In this document: positions 18,830 through 27,398 of the stretch, one piece after another
How the letters are laid out: every line of letters begins with the position of its first letter
Position numbering within the stretch: the stretch's first letter is position 1
Origin: Granulicella sp.
GTDB taxonomy: Bacteria > Acidobacteriota > Terriglobia > Terriglobales > Acidobacteriaceae
Reading direction: 5' to 3'
Assembly: GCA_025408425.1 (NCBI GenBank)
Contig: JANXYX010000001.1
Span: forward strand, 248,001 to 312,000
DNA length: 64,000 bases
Translations under genes and position numbers: made by a program
The notes under the pieces: generated by a model
What the model was told of the DNA's origin: nothing
Seen by the model: only the letters and a program-made list of their open reading frames with translations
Databases searched by the model: none

Positions 18830-19792
18830 ATGGCGAAGTATCTGGTGACGGGTGGGGCGGGGTTTATCGGGTCACATCTGGTGAAGACTCTAGTGGGGCG
18901 GGGCGATGAGGTGCGGGTGCTCGACAATTTTGAGACGGGGAAGCGGAGCAATCTGGTAGAGGTGGAAGGCCAGATTGAGCTGCGGGAGGTGGACCTGAGG
19001 GATGCAGGTGGGGTGAGGGAGGCGTGCGAGGGGGTGGACTATGTATTGCATGAGGCAGCTTTGCCGAGCGTTCCGCGGTCGGTGAAGGAGCCCAGGCCGA
19101 GTCATGAGACGAACGTGGATGGAACGTTTAATGTGCTGGAGGGTGCTCGGCTGGCAGGGGTGAAGCGGGTGGTGTATGCGGCTTCGTCGTCTGCATATGG
19201 GAACCAGCCGGGGTTTCCGCGGGTGGAGACGATGCGTCCGCAGCCGGTATCGCCTTATGCGGTGCAGAAGCTGACGGGTGAGCTTTACATGCAGAGCTAC
19301 TGGCAGGTGTATGGGCTGGAGACGGTGTGTTTGCGGTACTTCAATATTTTTGGACCGTGTCAGGATCCGAGTTCGACGTATTCGGGGGTGATGGCGAAGT
19401 TTGCGATGCAGATGCTATGTGGCGAGCAACCAACTATTTTTGGCGACGGAGAGCAGGGGCGGGACTTTACGTATATCGACAACGTAGTGAGCGCAAACCT
19501 TTTAGCTATGAAAGCGCCCGCAACTTTTGTGGCGGGACGCGTGTTCAACATTGCATGCGGCGAGCGGCACACTTTGAATGAGACTTACAGCGGCCTAGCG
19601 CGTCTACTTAGCTATGCCCTTCCAGCGCAGTATGGGCCGGAGCGGGAGGGTGATGTTCGGGACTCGTTGGCTGAGGTGAGTGCTGCACGGGCTGCGTTTG
19701 GTTATGAGCCGCAGATTGATTTTGCGGAGGGCTTACGTCGCACGGTTGATTGGTATCGCCAAAAATATGCTCCACGGGAAGAACAGACTTGA
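18830..19792 (+). CDS. NAD-dependent sugar-nucleotide epimerase/dehydratase (probable UDP-GlcNAc or UDP-glucose 4-epimerase)
   Basis: This 320-residue extended short-chain dehydrogenase has the NAD-binding motif TGGAGFIGSH at 7-16 and a catalytic YAVQK (Tyr143, Lys147). The region SVPRSVKEPRPSHETNVDGT resembles WbpP/GalE-like 4-epimerases that act on UDP-sugars. GRDFTYIDNVVSAN is a further family motif. A GGAGG ribosome site precedes ATG 18830. The stop overlaps the start of the adjacent UDP-sugar dehydrogenase by 4 bp, so the two probably act in one pathway to a UDP-aminouronic acid for surface polysaccharide. The exact substrate cannot be fixed from sequence. Confidence 0.88.
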   Translation: MAKYLVTGGAGFIGSHLVKTLVGRGDEVRVLDNFETGKRSNLVEVEGQIELREVDLRDAGGVREACEGVDYVLHEAALPSVPRSVKEPRPSHETNVDGTFNVLEGARLAGVKRVVYAASSSAYGNQPGFPRVETMRPQPVSPYAVQKLTGELYMQSYWQVYGLETVCLRYFNIFGPCQDPSSTYSGVMAKFAMQMLCGEQPTIFGDGEQGRDFTYIDNVVSANLLAMKAPATFVAGRVFNIACGERHTLNETYSGLARLLSYALPAQYGPEREGDVRDSLAEVSAARAAFGYEPQIDFAEGLRRTVDWYRQKYAPREEQT

Positions 19793-21177
19793 CACCCTCT
19801 AATTCTGCTATTGCTTCCGTAATAGAGATTGAAAGCTGGCTCGAAGGGGTTGAGCAACGTACTGCGCGGGTTGGCATTATCGGCCTGGGGTACGTTGGTC
19901 TGCCGCTGGCTTTGCTGTTTAGCGAAGAGCGATTCCGGGTTACCGGCTTTGACATTGATGCGGAGAAGGTGAGGAGTCTCAATGAGGGGGAGTCGTACAT
20001 CCACCGGATTGAGGGCGATCATGTTTGTGCGGCGCAGAAGAGCGGGTTCCGAGCGACCTCGAATTTTGCCGAGATAGCGAGTATGGATGCGGTGCTGATT
20101 TGCGTGCCGACTCCATTGCACGAAGATCACACGCCAGACATGAGCTATGTGGTGGCGACGATTGAAGGGATTGCGCCGTACCTGCGTGCGGGACAGTTAG
20201 TGGTGCTGGAAAGTACGACGTATCCGGGGACGACGGAAGAGATTATTGTCGCGACGATCAACCGATATGGTCGGGTGCGAAATGTGTCTGTGCTGCGGGA
20301 CGATGCGGGTTTGGGTGAGCCGGAGGACGATCTGGATGGCGTGATGGTGGCGTTCTCTCCGGAGCGTGAAGACCCGGGCAATATGGTGACGCCGCGACGC
20401 GATATTCCGAAGTTGGTTGGCGGGTTCGATGCGCGTGCGACTGCAGCGGCCCGTGCGTTGTATGGCAGCGTTTTTCGGACGACGGTGGCGATGTCCACGC
20501 CGGCAGCGGCGGAGATGACGAAGCTGCTGGAGAACATCTACCGGTGCGTGAATATTGCGCTGGTGAACGAGATGAAACAGATCTGCCAGAGCATGGGAGT
20601 GGATATCTGGGAGGTGATTAACGCAGCGGCGACGAAGCCGTTTGGGTTCCAGGCGTTCTATCCGGGGCCGGGCGTGGGTGGGCACTGCATTCCGGTGGAT
20701 CCTTTCTATTTGAGTTGGAAGGCGAAGCAGTTCGGCTGCTCGACGCGATTTATTGAGCTGGCGGGCGAGGTGAACGAGTCGATGCCGGAGTATGTGGCGC
20801 AGACGACGGTTCGGGCGCTGGAGCGGAATGGTACTTCCCTGCCGGGCGCGAAGATTCTGGTGCTGGGCGTTGCCTATAAGGCCGATGTGGACGATCTGCG
20901 CGAATCGCCCGCATTGACGATTATCGAGATGTTGCAGAAAGGGCAGGCGACGGTCAGCTATAACGACCCGTACTTCCCTGCTGTGGGGCATGGGCGCAAG
21001 TACGATCTGCATCTGGAGTCGACTTCGCTGGATGATTTGGGGAGCTTCGATTGTGTGCTGATCGTGACGGACCACTCGGTCTATGACTACGAGAGGATTG
21101 TTCGCGAGTCTCGTTTGGTGATTGATTCGAGGAATGCTACACGATCGTTTGAGTCGTCCAAGATCGTTCGCTGCTGA
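19789..21177 (+). CDS. Nucleotide-sugar dehydrogenase (UDP-N-acetylglucosamine/UDP-ManNAc 6-dehydrogenase type)
   Basis: This protein oxidises the C6 hydroxyl of a UDP-sugar to the uronic acid with two NAD. Motifs are GIIGLGYVGLPLAL (NAD site, near residues 25-38), the catalytic Cys300 in GVGGHCIPVDPFYLSW, and ILVLGVAYKADVDDLRESPA in the C-terminal UDP-binding domain. This pattern is closest to the WbpA/TviB group rather than plain UDP-glucose dehydrogenase. I chose TTG 19789, giving 462 residues and a TTGA overlap with the epimerase stop, over the TTG at 19750. The GGGAAGA upstream is a plausible ribosome site. Confidence 0.9.
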   Translation: MTPSNSAIASVIEIESWLEGVEQRTARVGIIGLGYVGLPLALLFSEERFRVTGFDIDAEKVRSLNEGESYIHRIEGDHVCAAQKSGFRATSNFAEIASMDAVLICVPTPLHEDHTPDMSYVVATIEGIAPYLRAGQLVVLESTTYPGTTEEIIVATINRYGRVRNVSVLRDDAGLGEPEDDLDGVMVAFSPEREDPGNMVTPRRDIPKLVGGFDARATAAARALYGSVFRTTVAMSTPAAAEMTKLLENIYRCVNIALVNEMKQICQSMGVDIWEVINAAATKPFGFQAFYPGPGVGGHCIPVDPFYLSWKAKQFGCSTRFIELAGEVNESMPEYVAQTTVRALERNGTSLPGAKILVLGVAYKADVDDLRESPALTIIEMLQKGQATVSYNDPYFPAVGHGRKYDLHLESTSLDDLGSFDCVLIVTDHSVYDYERIVRESRLVIDSRNATRSFESSKIVRC

Positions 21178-21356
21178 TCTGCATTGCGGCCTGGGTTGAT
21201 GGCGTGGATGTGGCGAGTAAAGCGCGCCGAACATTAGAGTGCTCTCATCCCTTTCTGGTATTGAGCGTGAGAACTCTGTGCAGGTTGCATTGACGCATCC
21301 TTGATTAGCCTTGAGTATCGAAGTTAGAGGTCTGCCGCACCCCAGCTGAGCGCCAT

Positions 21357-24300
21357 ATGGGTCTGACCAACTATCTTCGATTGGAGTACCTTGCCCGGCG
21401 CGTGGGTTGCGGCCGGAGGCGAGGACTTCCGTTATTGGGTGCGGGAGTCTGGACTGCGTTGCTGCTGGTCTGTACGGTGGCGGTGGGTCAGATCTCGGAG
21501 GCCATTGGGTCTGTTACAGATGGGAACGGGGTTGGCGCAGTTACGGTGACCGCCGGTCCCCATGCTGTGCGAGCCAAGCGCTTTCTGGGTGGGCGGAGTG
21601 CTGTCGCGGGCGATGCAGCTGCAAATGCGATGGATGCAGCGAGACAAGAGCATGCGAAGATGCTGCTGCAACAGAGCGTGTTGCCGCGGCTTTCTCCGCT
21701 GAATGCGAGCTGGCAGGCGGTTGGGCCGGGGCAGATCGCGAGCATCGCTTATGGGAATGTTGCCGGACGGGTTACAAGTATTGCGATCGACCCGCAGGAT
21801 GCTACCGGGAATACGGTGTATCTGGGGACGACCGGCGGCGGAGTGTGGAAGTCGACGAATGCTGCTGGACCGGCGGCGAGTGTGAGCTTTGCTGCGCTAA
21901 CGGATACGCTGCCGGTGTTCAGTGCGAATGCGGGGACGGCGGCGATTCCCTCGTTGAGTATTGGTGCAGTTAGCGTGCAGTCGGGCGTGGTGCTGGCGGG
22001 CACGGGCGATCCGAATGATGCAGCGGATTCTTTTTACGGGAGCGGCTTGCTGCGTTCTGCGGATGGGGGCGTTAGCTGGACGTTGATTCAGGGTTCGCAT
22101 GATGGGGTGGCTGGAAATCACTCATTTACGGGATTGGGGGTTGCGGGATTTGCGTGGAGCGATCGGACTCCGGGCCTAGTGGTGGCGGCGGTATCGCAGG
22201 CTGCGGAGGGCTCGCTGGTAAATGCAGTAGATGCGACGAACAGTGTGATGGGGCTGTATTACTCGACGGATGCGGGTGTGACGTGGCAGATGTCGGTGGT
22301 GATGGACGGCAGCCAGGTGGTGCAGACTCCGCTGCCACCGGGATCGAACCACGGTGGCAATGCAGCGACAGCGGTGGTGTGGAATTCGGTGAGGCAGAGG
22401 TTCTATGCCGTTGTGCGATACCACGGGTACTATCAATCGGCGGATGGGCTGACGTGGACGCGGCTTGCAGTGCAGCCGGGGAGTGGGCTGACGCTTGCGG
22501 CGTGTCCAACGAATCCGGGAAGTACGGGCAGCACGGGGTGCCCGGTGTTTCGGGGGGCGCTGGCGGTGCAGTCGACGACGGGGGATACGTTTGCGCTAAC
22601 GGTGGACCGTAATAATGTGGATCAGGGGTTGTGGCAGGATGTGTGCGCGCTGAATGGGAGTAGCTGCTCGAATGGGAGTGTTGCGTTCGGCAAGCAGTTG
22701 GCGTCGGGCTCGCTGGAGGCTGGAGGTGGCAGTACGGCGATTGTGCAAGGTGACTACAACCTGTCGCTGGCTGCGGTGTCGGCTGCATCGAGTGGCGCGA
22801 CCGCAGACACGCTGCTGTATGTAGGAACGGTGGATGTATATCGGTGCTCGCTGGCGAGTGGCTGCGCACTGCGCAACACAACGAACTCGGTGAACGGATG
22901 TGCTGGGTCTTCGAAAGTTGCGCCGGCGCAACATGCGCTTGCGGTGCTGGGTACGGTGGCTCAGCCGTTGCTGTACCTGGGGAACGATGGCGGTTTGTGG
23001 CGCTCGACGGATGGGATCAACCAGCAGGCGACGCCGTGTTCTTCGGATGATGCGACGCACTTTGACAATCTGAACTCTGGACTGGGATCGCTGGCGGAGG
23101 TGGTGAGCTTTGCGCAGGATCCGACGGATCCTGGGACGGCGCTGGTGGGGCTGGGTGCGAATGGAAGTGCGGGAACGGGTGGGGCTGGATCGGGTGGTGT
23201 GTGGGCGCAACTCTCAGCTGGCGAGGGTGGGATGGTGGCGATTGACCAGACGAATCCACTGCTTTGGTATGTGTCGACGGCAGCGGGGGTGAGTCTGCGA
23301 CAGTGTTCGAATGGGGCGGCTTGCGCTGCTACGGACTTTGCCGGAGCACCGACGATTGGAGCAATACAGGTGGGAGGGGATGACTCGCTGATTGATGCTC
23401 CCTGGCTGCTTGATCCGGCTGTGTCGGCGGATGTGTTGATTGGCACGTGCCGCGTATGGCGTGGGCCTGCGGGCAGTGGAGCGCTGTGGTCGTCTTCGAA
23501 TGTGATCAGTAAGCTGCTGGCAGGGCCGCAGAACGCGGCGTGCTCGAACACGAATCCGGTGATTCGTTCGTTGGCTGCGGGGGGTGCGGTCAGCAGTGCG
23601 AGCAGTGCTCAGAACGCTGGCGCGCAGGTGATCTATGCGGGCATGGCAGGGGCGCTGGATGGTGGCGGAACCTTCGGGGGGCACTTGTTCTCGACTACGG
23701 CTGGAGGCACGGCGGGCGCGACGACGGCGTGGACGGACCTGGCGGCTTCACCGGTCTTGAACGATGTTGCCGATCAGGGCAGGTTCAATCCGGGGGGCTT
23801 CGATGTTTCATCCCTGGCTGCCGATCCGCATGATGCTACGGGAAAGACGGTTTATGCGACCGTGATGGGATTTGCGGGTAATGGAACGAACGCTCCGCAT
23901 CTTTATCGTTCGGTCGATGGTGGAGCGCATTGGACGAATATCAGTAGCAATTTGCCGAATGCTCCGGCGAATAGCGTGGTGATTGATCCGAATGATGCAA
24001 ATACGGTCTATGTGGCGCTGGATACGGGAGTATATGTAACAACGCAGGTGGCTAGTTGTTCCAGCGGCAATTGCTGGAGCGTCTATGGGGTGAGTTTGCC
24101 GAACGCTCCAGTGGTGCAGCTTGCGGCTGCGACCGCGATGACGACAGGCGACGGCCGCACGGGCGAGTTGCGTGCCGCCACCTATGGCCGTGGAGTATGG
24201 CAGATTCCTTTGCTGACTGCGGCCTATCCAGCACAGCCTATGATGAGCCTGCAGCCGGTCGCGCTGGTGTTTTCCGCGCAGGCAGTTGGGACTGCGAGTG

Positions 24301-25982
24301 CGGTGCAGACTGTGGTGGTTACAAATACAGGCAGCGCTGCGTTGCTGGTTAGCCAGATTGTGGCGACGGGCGACTTTCACGAGACGGACTCCTGTATCGG
24401 GGGTGCGATTGCTGCGGGAGCGAGTTGTGCGGTCCAAATAACGTTCCTGCCCTCCGTAACCGGGGCACGGGTTGGAGTGCTGACGGTGTATGGCAATGTG
24501 GGGGGCGGTCAGGCTACGGTTGCGATCTCTGGTGTTGCAACTGCATCAGCGGCGATTGTGCTGAATCCGATTGTGCTGACGTTTTCCGCGACGACGGTGA
24601 ATGCTTCGAGCGCTGCGCAGAACGTAACGATCTCGAATATGGGCGGGACGAGTGCGGCGCTGCAGGCTCCGGTGGTAACAGGAGATTTCGTGCTGACTGC
24701 AAATACCTGCGGTGGGACGCTTGGACCGAACGTTGGATGTACGGTGGCGATTGCGTTCAGGCCGACTGCTTCGGGGACGCGCAGCGGAACTCTGACGCTG
24801 GTGGACGATGCCGGGACGCAGATGGTGGCGTTGAGCGGCGTTGGCACGTTGCCAGCGACGGATACGCTTGCGCCGATGAGTCTCAGCTTTGCTGCACAGC
24901 AGTTGAATACGGCGAGTGCGATGCAGCAGGTTACGCTTACTAATGTTGGTGATGTTGCGCTGACGTTGATCTCCACGCAGATTGCAGCGGGCGATTTTTC
25001 CGTCGTGAATGGTTGCGGCAACTCGCTGAATGCGCGATCGAGTTGTTCGATCGGAGTTTTGTTCCAGCCTAAGAGTGTTGGTGCGGGTAGTGGAGTGCTG
25101 ACGGTGTCTGATCAGTTTCGAAGCCAGAGTGTGGCGTTGAGTGGGACAGGTATTACGGGGCCGGGTGTTTCGTTATCGCCAACTATGGGACTGGGGTTTT
25201 CTGCTACGGCGGTTGGGAGCAGTTCCGCGGCTCAGTTGGTGACGCTGACTAACAATGGCGGAGTCGTGCTGAGTCTCCAGAGCGTGGGGCTGACGGGTGA
25301 TTTTGTTGCGGTGACGGGAAGTAATACCTGCGGCGCTACGCTGGCGATTGCATCGTCGTGTACGTTGCAGGTGGAATTTGTTCCGGTGGTTGGTGGCGCG
25401 AGGAATGGAACGCTAACGGTTACAGATGATGCTTTGACTTCTCCGCAGACGCTGCAGCTTACGGGAACTGGTGTCGACTTCAGTTTAGCGGCAGATGGGA
25501 GTACGACGGCGACGATTGCCAGTGGCAAGAATGCTGTGTATCCCCTGCTGCTGACACCGGCGGTGGGGCTTGGTACGGCTGTCAGCTTTAGTTGCACCGG
25601 CGTTCCGGCTAATGCGACGTGCAATGTTTCGCCTGCGGTAGTGACGCTGGGGAGCACGACGGTTGTTTCTGTAACGGTGAACACGGGTGTCGCGAGTGCG
25701 GCGATTTCTCCGGCGGTGGGGCGGCTAGTCTGGCTGGGATTGCTGGTGCCGCTGGGGTGGTTGGGGCGGGGACGTCGGGGTGTGCGGCGACTGGTGGGAG
25801 CCGGGCTGGTGTGCTGCCTGCTGGTGATGGCAGGGTGTGGTTCGGGACGGACGATTCCTGGAGACAGCACTGCGCCGGGACCGGTGACTGCGCTGACGCC
25901 ATCGGGTACTTATGGGATCGTGGTGTCGGCGACGAGTGTGGGTTTGACGCGGACGGTGAGCCTGACGCTGGTGGTGCAGTAG
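21357..25982 (+). CDS. Giant secreted beta-propeller protein with four ASPM-SPD-2-Hydin (choice-of-anchor D) repeats
   Basis: This 1541-residue exported protein has an N-terminal signal (GVWTALLLVCTVAVGQ, about 30-45). Residues about 115-950 contain BNR/VPS10-like beta-propeller blades, such as VYLGTTGGGVWKSTNAAG, LLRSADGGVSWT and LYRSVDGGAHWTNIS. Four Ig-like repeats of about 105 residues follow from about 956 to 1375, each with a vFsa..vg..s..q.vtl.n.G core and a paired-Cys loop. A final Ig-like domain begins at about 1378. It appears interrupted near 1453-1500 by two hydrophobic segments separated by RGRRGVRR, the second ending in VMAGCGSG, before the domain resumes and ends LTLVVQ. The ligand is unknown and an adhesin or surface enzyme is possible. 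Confidence 0.85.
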   Translation: MGLTNYLRLEYLARRVGCGRRRGLPLLGAGVWTALLLVCTVAVGQISEAIGSVTDGNGVGAVTVTAGPHAVRAKRFLGGRSAVAGDAAANAMDAARQEHAKMLLQQSVLPRLSPLNASWQAVGPGQIASIAYGNVAGRVTSIAIDPQDATGNTVYLGTTGGGVWKSTNAAGPAASVSFAALTDTLPVFSANAGTAAIPSLSIGAVSVQSGVVLAGTGDPNDAADSFYGSGLLRSADGGVSWTLIQGSHDGVAGNHSFTGLGVAGFAWSDRTPGLVVAAVSQAAEGSLVNAVDATNSVMGLYYSTDAGVTWQMSVVMDGSQVVQTPLPPGSNHGGNAATAVVWNSVRQRFYAVVRYHGYYQSADGLTWTRLAVQPGSGLTLAACPTNPGSTGSTGCPVFRGALAVQSTTGDTFALTVDRNNVDQGLWQDVCALNGSSCSNGSVAFGKQLASGSLEAGGGSTAIVQGDYNLSLAAVSAASSGATADTLLYVGTVDVYRCSLASGCALRNTTNSVNGCAGSSKVAPAQHALAVLGTVAQPLLYLGNDGGLWRSTDGINQQATPCSSDDATHFDNLNSGLGSLAEVVSFAQDPTDPGTALVGLGANGSAGTGGAGSGGVWAQLSAGEGGMVAIDQTNPLLWYVSTAAGVSLRQCSNGAACAATDFAGAPTIGAIQVGGDDSLIDAPWLLDPAVSADVLIGTCRVWRGPAGSGALWSSSNVISKLLAGPQNAACSNTNPVIRSLAAGGAVSSASSAQNAGAQVIYAGMAGALDGGGTFGGHLFSTTAGGTAGATTAWTDLAASPVLNDVADQGRFNPGGFDVSSLAADPHDATGKTVYATVMGFAGNGTNAPHLYRSVDGGAHWTNISSNLPNAPANSVVIDPNDANTVYVALDTGVYVTTQVASCSSGNCWSVYGVSLPNAPVVQLAAATAMTTGDGRTGELRAATYGRGVWQIPLLTAAYPAQPMMSLQPVALVFSAQAVGTASAVQTVVVTNTGSAALLVSQIVATGDFHETDSCIGGAIAAGASCAVQITFLPSVTGARVGVLTVYGNVGGGQATVAISGVATASAAIVLNPIVLTFSATTVNASSAAQNVTISNMGGTSAALQAPVVTGDFVLTANTCGGTLGPNVGCTVAIAFRPTASGTRSGTLTLVDDAGTQMVALSGVGTLPATDTLAPMSLSFAAQQLNTASAMQQVTLTNVGDVALTLISTQIAAGDFSVVNGCGNSLNARSSCSIGVLFQPKSVGAGSGVLTVSDQFRSQSVALSGTGITGPGVSLSPTMGLGFSATAVGSSSAAQLVTLTNNGGVVLSLQSVGLTGDFVAVTGSNTCGATLAIASSCTLQVEFVPVVGGARNGTLTVTDDALTSPQTLQLTGTGVDFSLAADGSTTATIASGKNAVYPLLLTPAVGLGTAVSFSCTGVPANATCNVSPAVVTLGSTTVVSVTVNTGVASAAISPAVGRLVWLGLLVPLGWLGRGRRGVRRLVGAGLVCCLLVMAGCGSGRTIPGDSTAPGPVTALTPSGTYGIVVSATSVGLTRTVSLTLVVQ

Positions 25983-25994
25983 GTAGTTGTGAGG

Positions 25995-27185
25995 CTAGGC
26001 GGATTGGCCAGCGCTGAAGCCTGAGGCCCAGGCCCATTGGAAGTTGTAGCCTCCAAGCCATCCGGTGACGTCGACGACTTCTCCGATGAAGTAGAGGCCC
26101 GGGACTTTTTTAGCTTGCATGGTTTTGGCGTCGAGTTCGGCGGTGTCGACACCCCCGGCGGTCACTTCGGCTTTGGCGTAGCCTTCGGTGCCTGCGGGGG
26201 TGATGCGCCAGGTATGGAGTTGCTGCTCGAATTTATCGAGCGAGGAATTAGTCCAGTCGGCGGGTGGATGGAGGTCGAACCAGCGCTCGGCCATTCGGGT
26301 GGGCAGGACGGATCGCAGAGCCTGAATTGCTGCGCTGGGGTCGCGACGGGCGTTGCGGGCGAGTAGAGGCTGGGTGATTTGGAGGCCGGGGGCCAGATCG
26401 AAGTCTACGGCTTCTCCTGGGTGCCAGTAGGAGGATGCTTGCAGGACGGCGGGGCCGCTCAAGCCGCGATGGGTGACGAGGAGTTTCTCGCGGAAGCTGG
26501 CGCGGAGTTTTCTGGTGCCGGCGGATGCGATGACTTCCGCGGAGAGACCAGCGAGGTCGCACCAGCGGGCATGGTCGTCGGGGTTGAAGACGAGCGGGAC
26601 GAGGGCGGGCCGGGTGTCGATGACGCGGAGTCCGAAGTGCTGGGCGAGGGTGTATCCGAAGCCGGTGGCTCCCATCTTGGGGATGGAGAGGCCGCCGGTG
26701 GCGACGACGACTGATTCGGCTTGAAACGAGCCGGAGGAGGTTTCGATGCGGAAGCGGGTGTCTGCGGTGTCTCGGGTGACGGAGAGGATTTTGGTGCCGA
26801 GGAGAGTGTGGACTCCGGCTTCGGCACATTCGCGCTCGAGCATGGTGACGATGTCGTGAGCGGAGCGGTCGCAGAAGAGTTGGCCGAGGGTTTTTTCGTG
26901 ATAGCTGATGTGATGCTTTTCAACGAGCGCGATGAATTGCGCTGGGGTGAAGCGGGCGAGTGCGGACTTGGCGAAGTGGGGGTTGTTGGAGAGGAAGTTT
27001 TCTGCACTGGTGTGGATGTTGGTGAAGTTGCAGCGGCCTCCTCCGGAGATGAGGATCTTCTTGCCTGCTTTTTCGGCGTGATCGATGAGGAGGACGCGTC
27101 GTCCGCGGCGGCCTGCTTCGATGGCGCACATGAGGCCTGCGGCACCTGCTCCGAGGACGACTGCATGGAATGTCTGAACAGGCAC
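25995..27185 (-). CDS. HI0933/BaiN-like NAD(P)/FAD-dependent flavoprotein
   Basis: This 396-residue flavoprotein begins with the dinucleotide-binding motif VVLGAGAAGLMCAIEAGRRG at about 9-28. The family hallmark GKKILISGGGRCNFTN follows at about 41-56, and YFIGEVVDVTGWLGGYNFQW near the C-terminus is the FAD-binding end. The family is widespread and its biochemical role is not generally established; one branch reduces bile-acid derivatives in gut bacteria. The start is GTG at 27185. The gene converges on the giant secreted protein with only 12 bp between stops. Confidence 0.88.
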   Translation of the reverse strand: MPVQTFHAVVLGAGAAGLMCAIEAGRRGRRVLLIDHAEKAGKKILISGGGRCNFTNIHTSAENFLSNNPHFAKSALARFTPAQFIALVEKHHISYHEKTLGQLFCDRSAHDIVTMLERECAEAGVHTLLGTKILSVTRDTADTRFRIETSSGSFQAESVVVATGGLSIPKMGATGFGYTLAQHFGLRVIDTRPALVPLVFNPDDHARWCDLAGLSAEVIASAGTRKLRASFREKLLVTHRGLSGPAVLQASSYWHPGEAVDFDLAPGLQITQPLLARNARRDPSAAIQALRSVLPTRMAERWFDLHPPADWTNSSLDKFEQQLHTWRITPAGTEGYAKAEVTAGGVDTAELDAKTMQAKKVPGLYFIGEVVDVTGWLGGYNFQWAWASGFSAGQSA

Positions 27186-27398
27186 GGTTGCACTACTTTC
27201 GCTGATGACGAGATGGTGGGGTCGAGAGCGCCTGATGGTATGGCCTGGACGCGTTTTGTCAATCCCCCTTTAGGTTCTCACGCCCAGAACGGAACAGAGG
27301 TAGGCTGACGTTAGTGAAATCCATAATGTGGCCGTCAGTGTGTCGATCGTGATGGCTTCCGGGGAACTATGCACGCTTTCGCAAGAAGGAAAAATATT

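Noticed and set aside
18565-18909. 114-codon + frame overlapping the epimerase start
   Set aside because: Runs through the epimerase ribosome site and start in another frame, with no recognisable domain.
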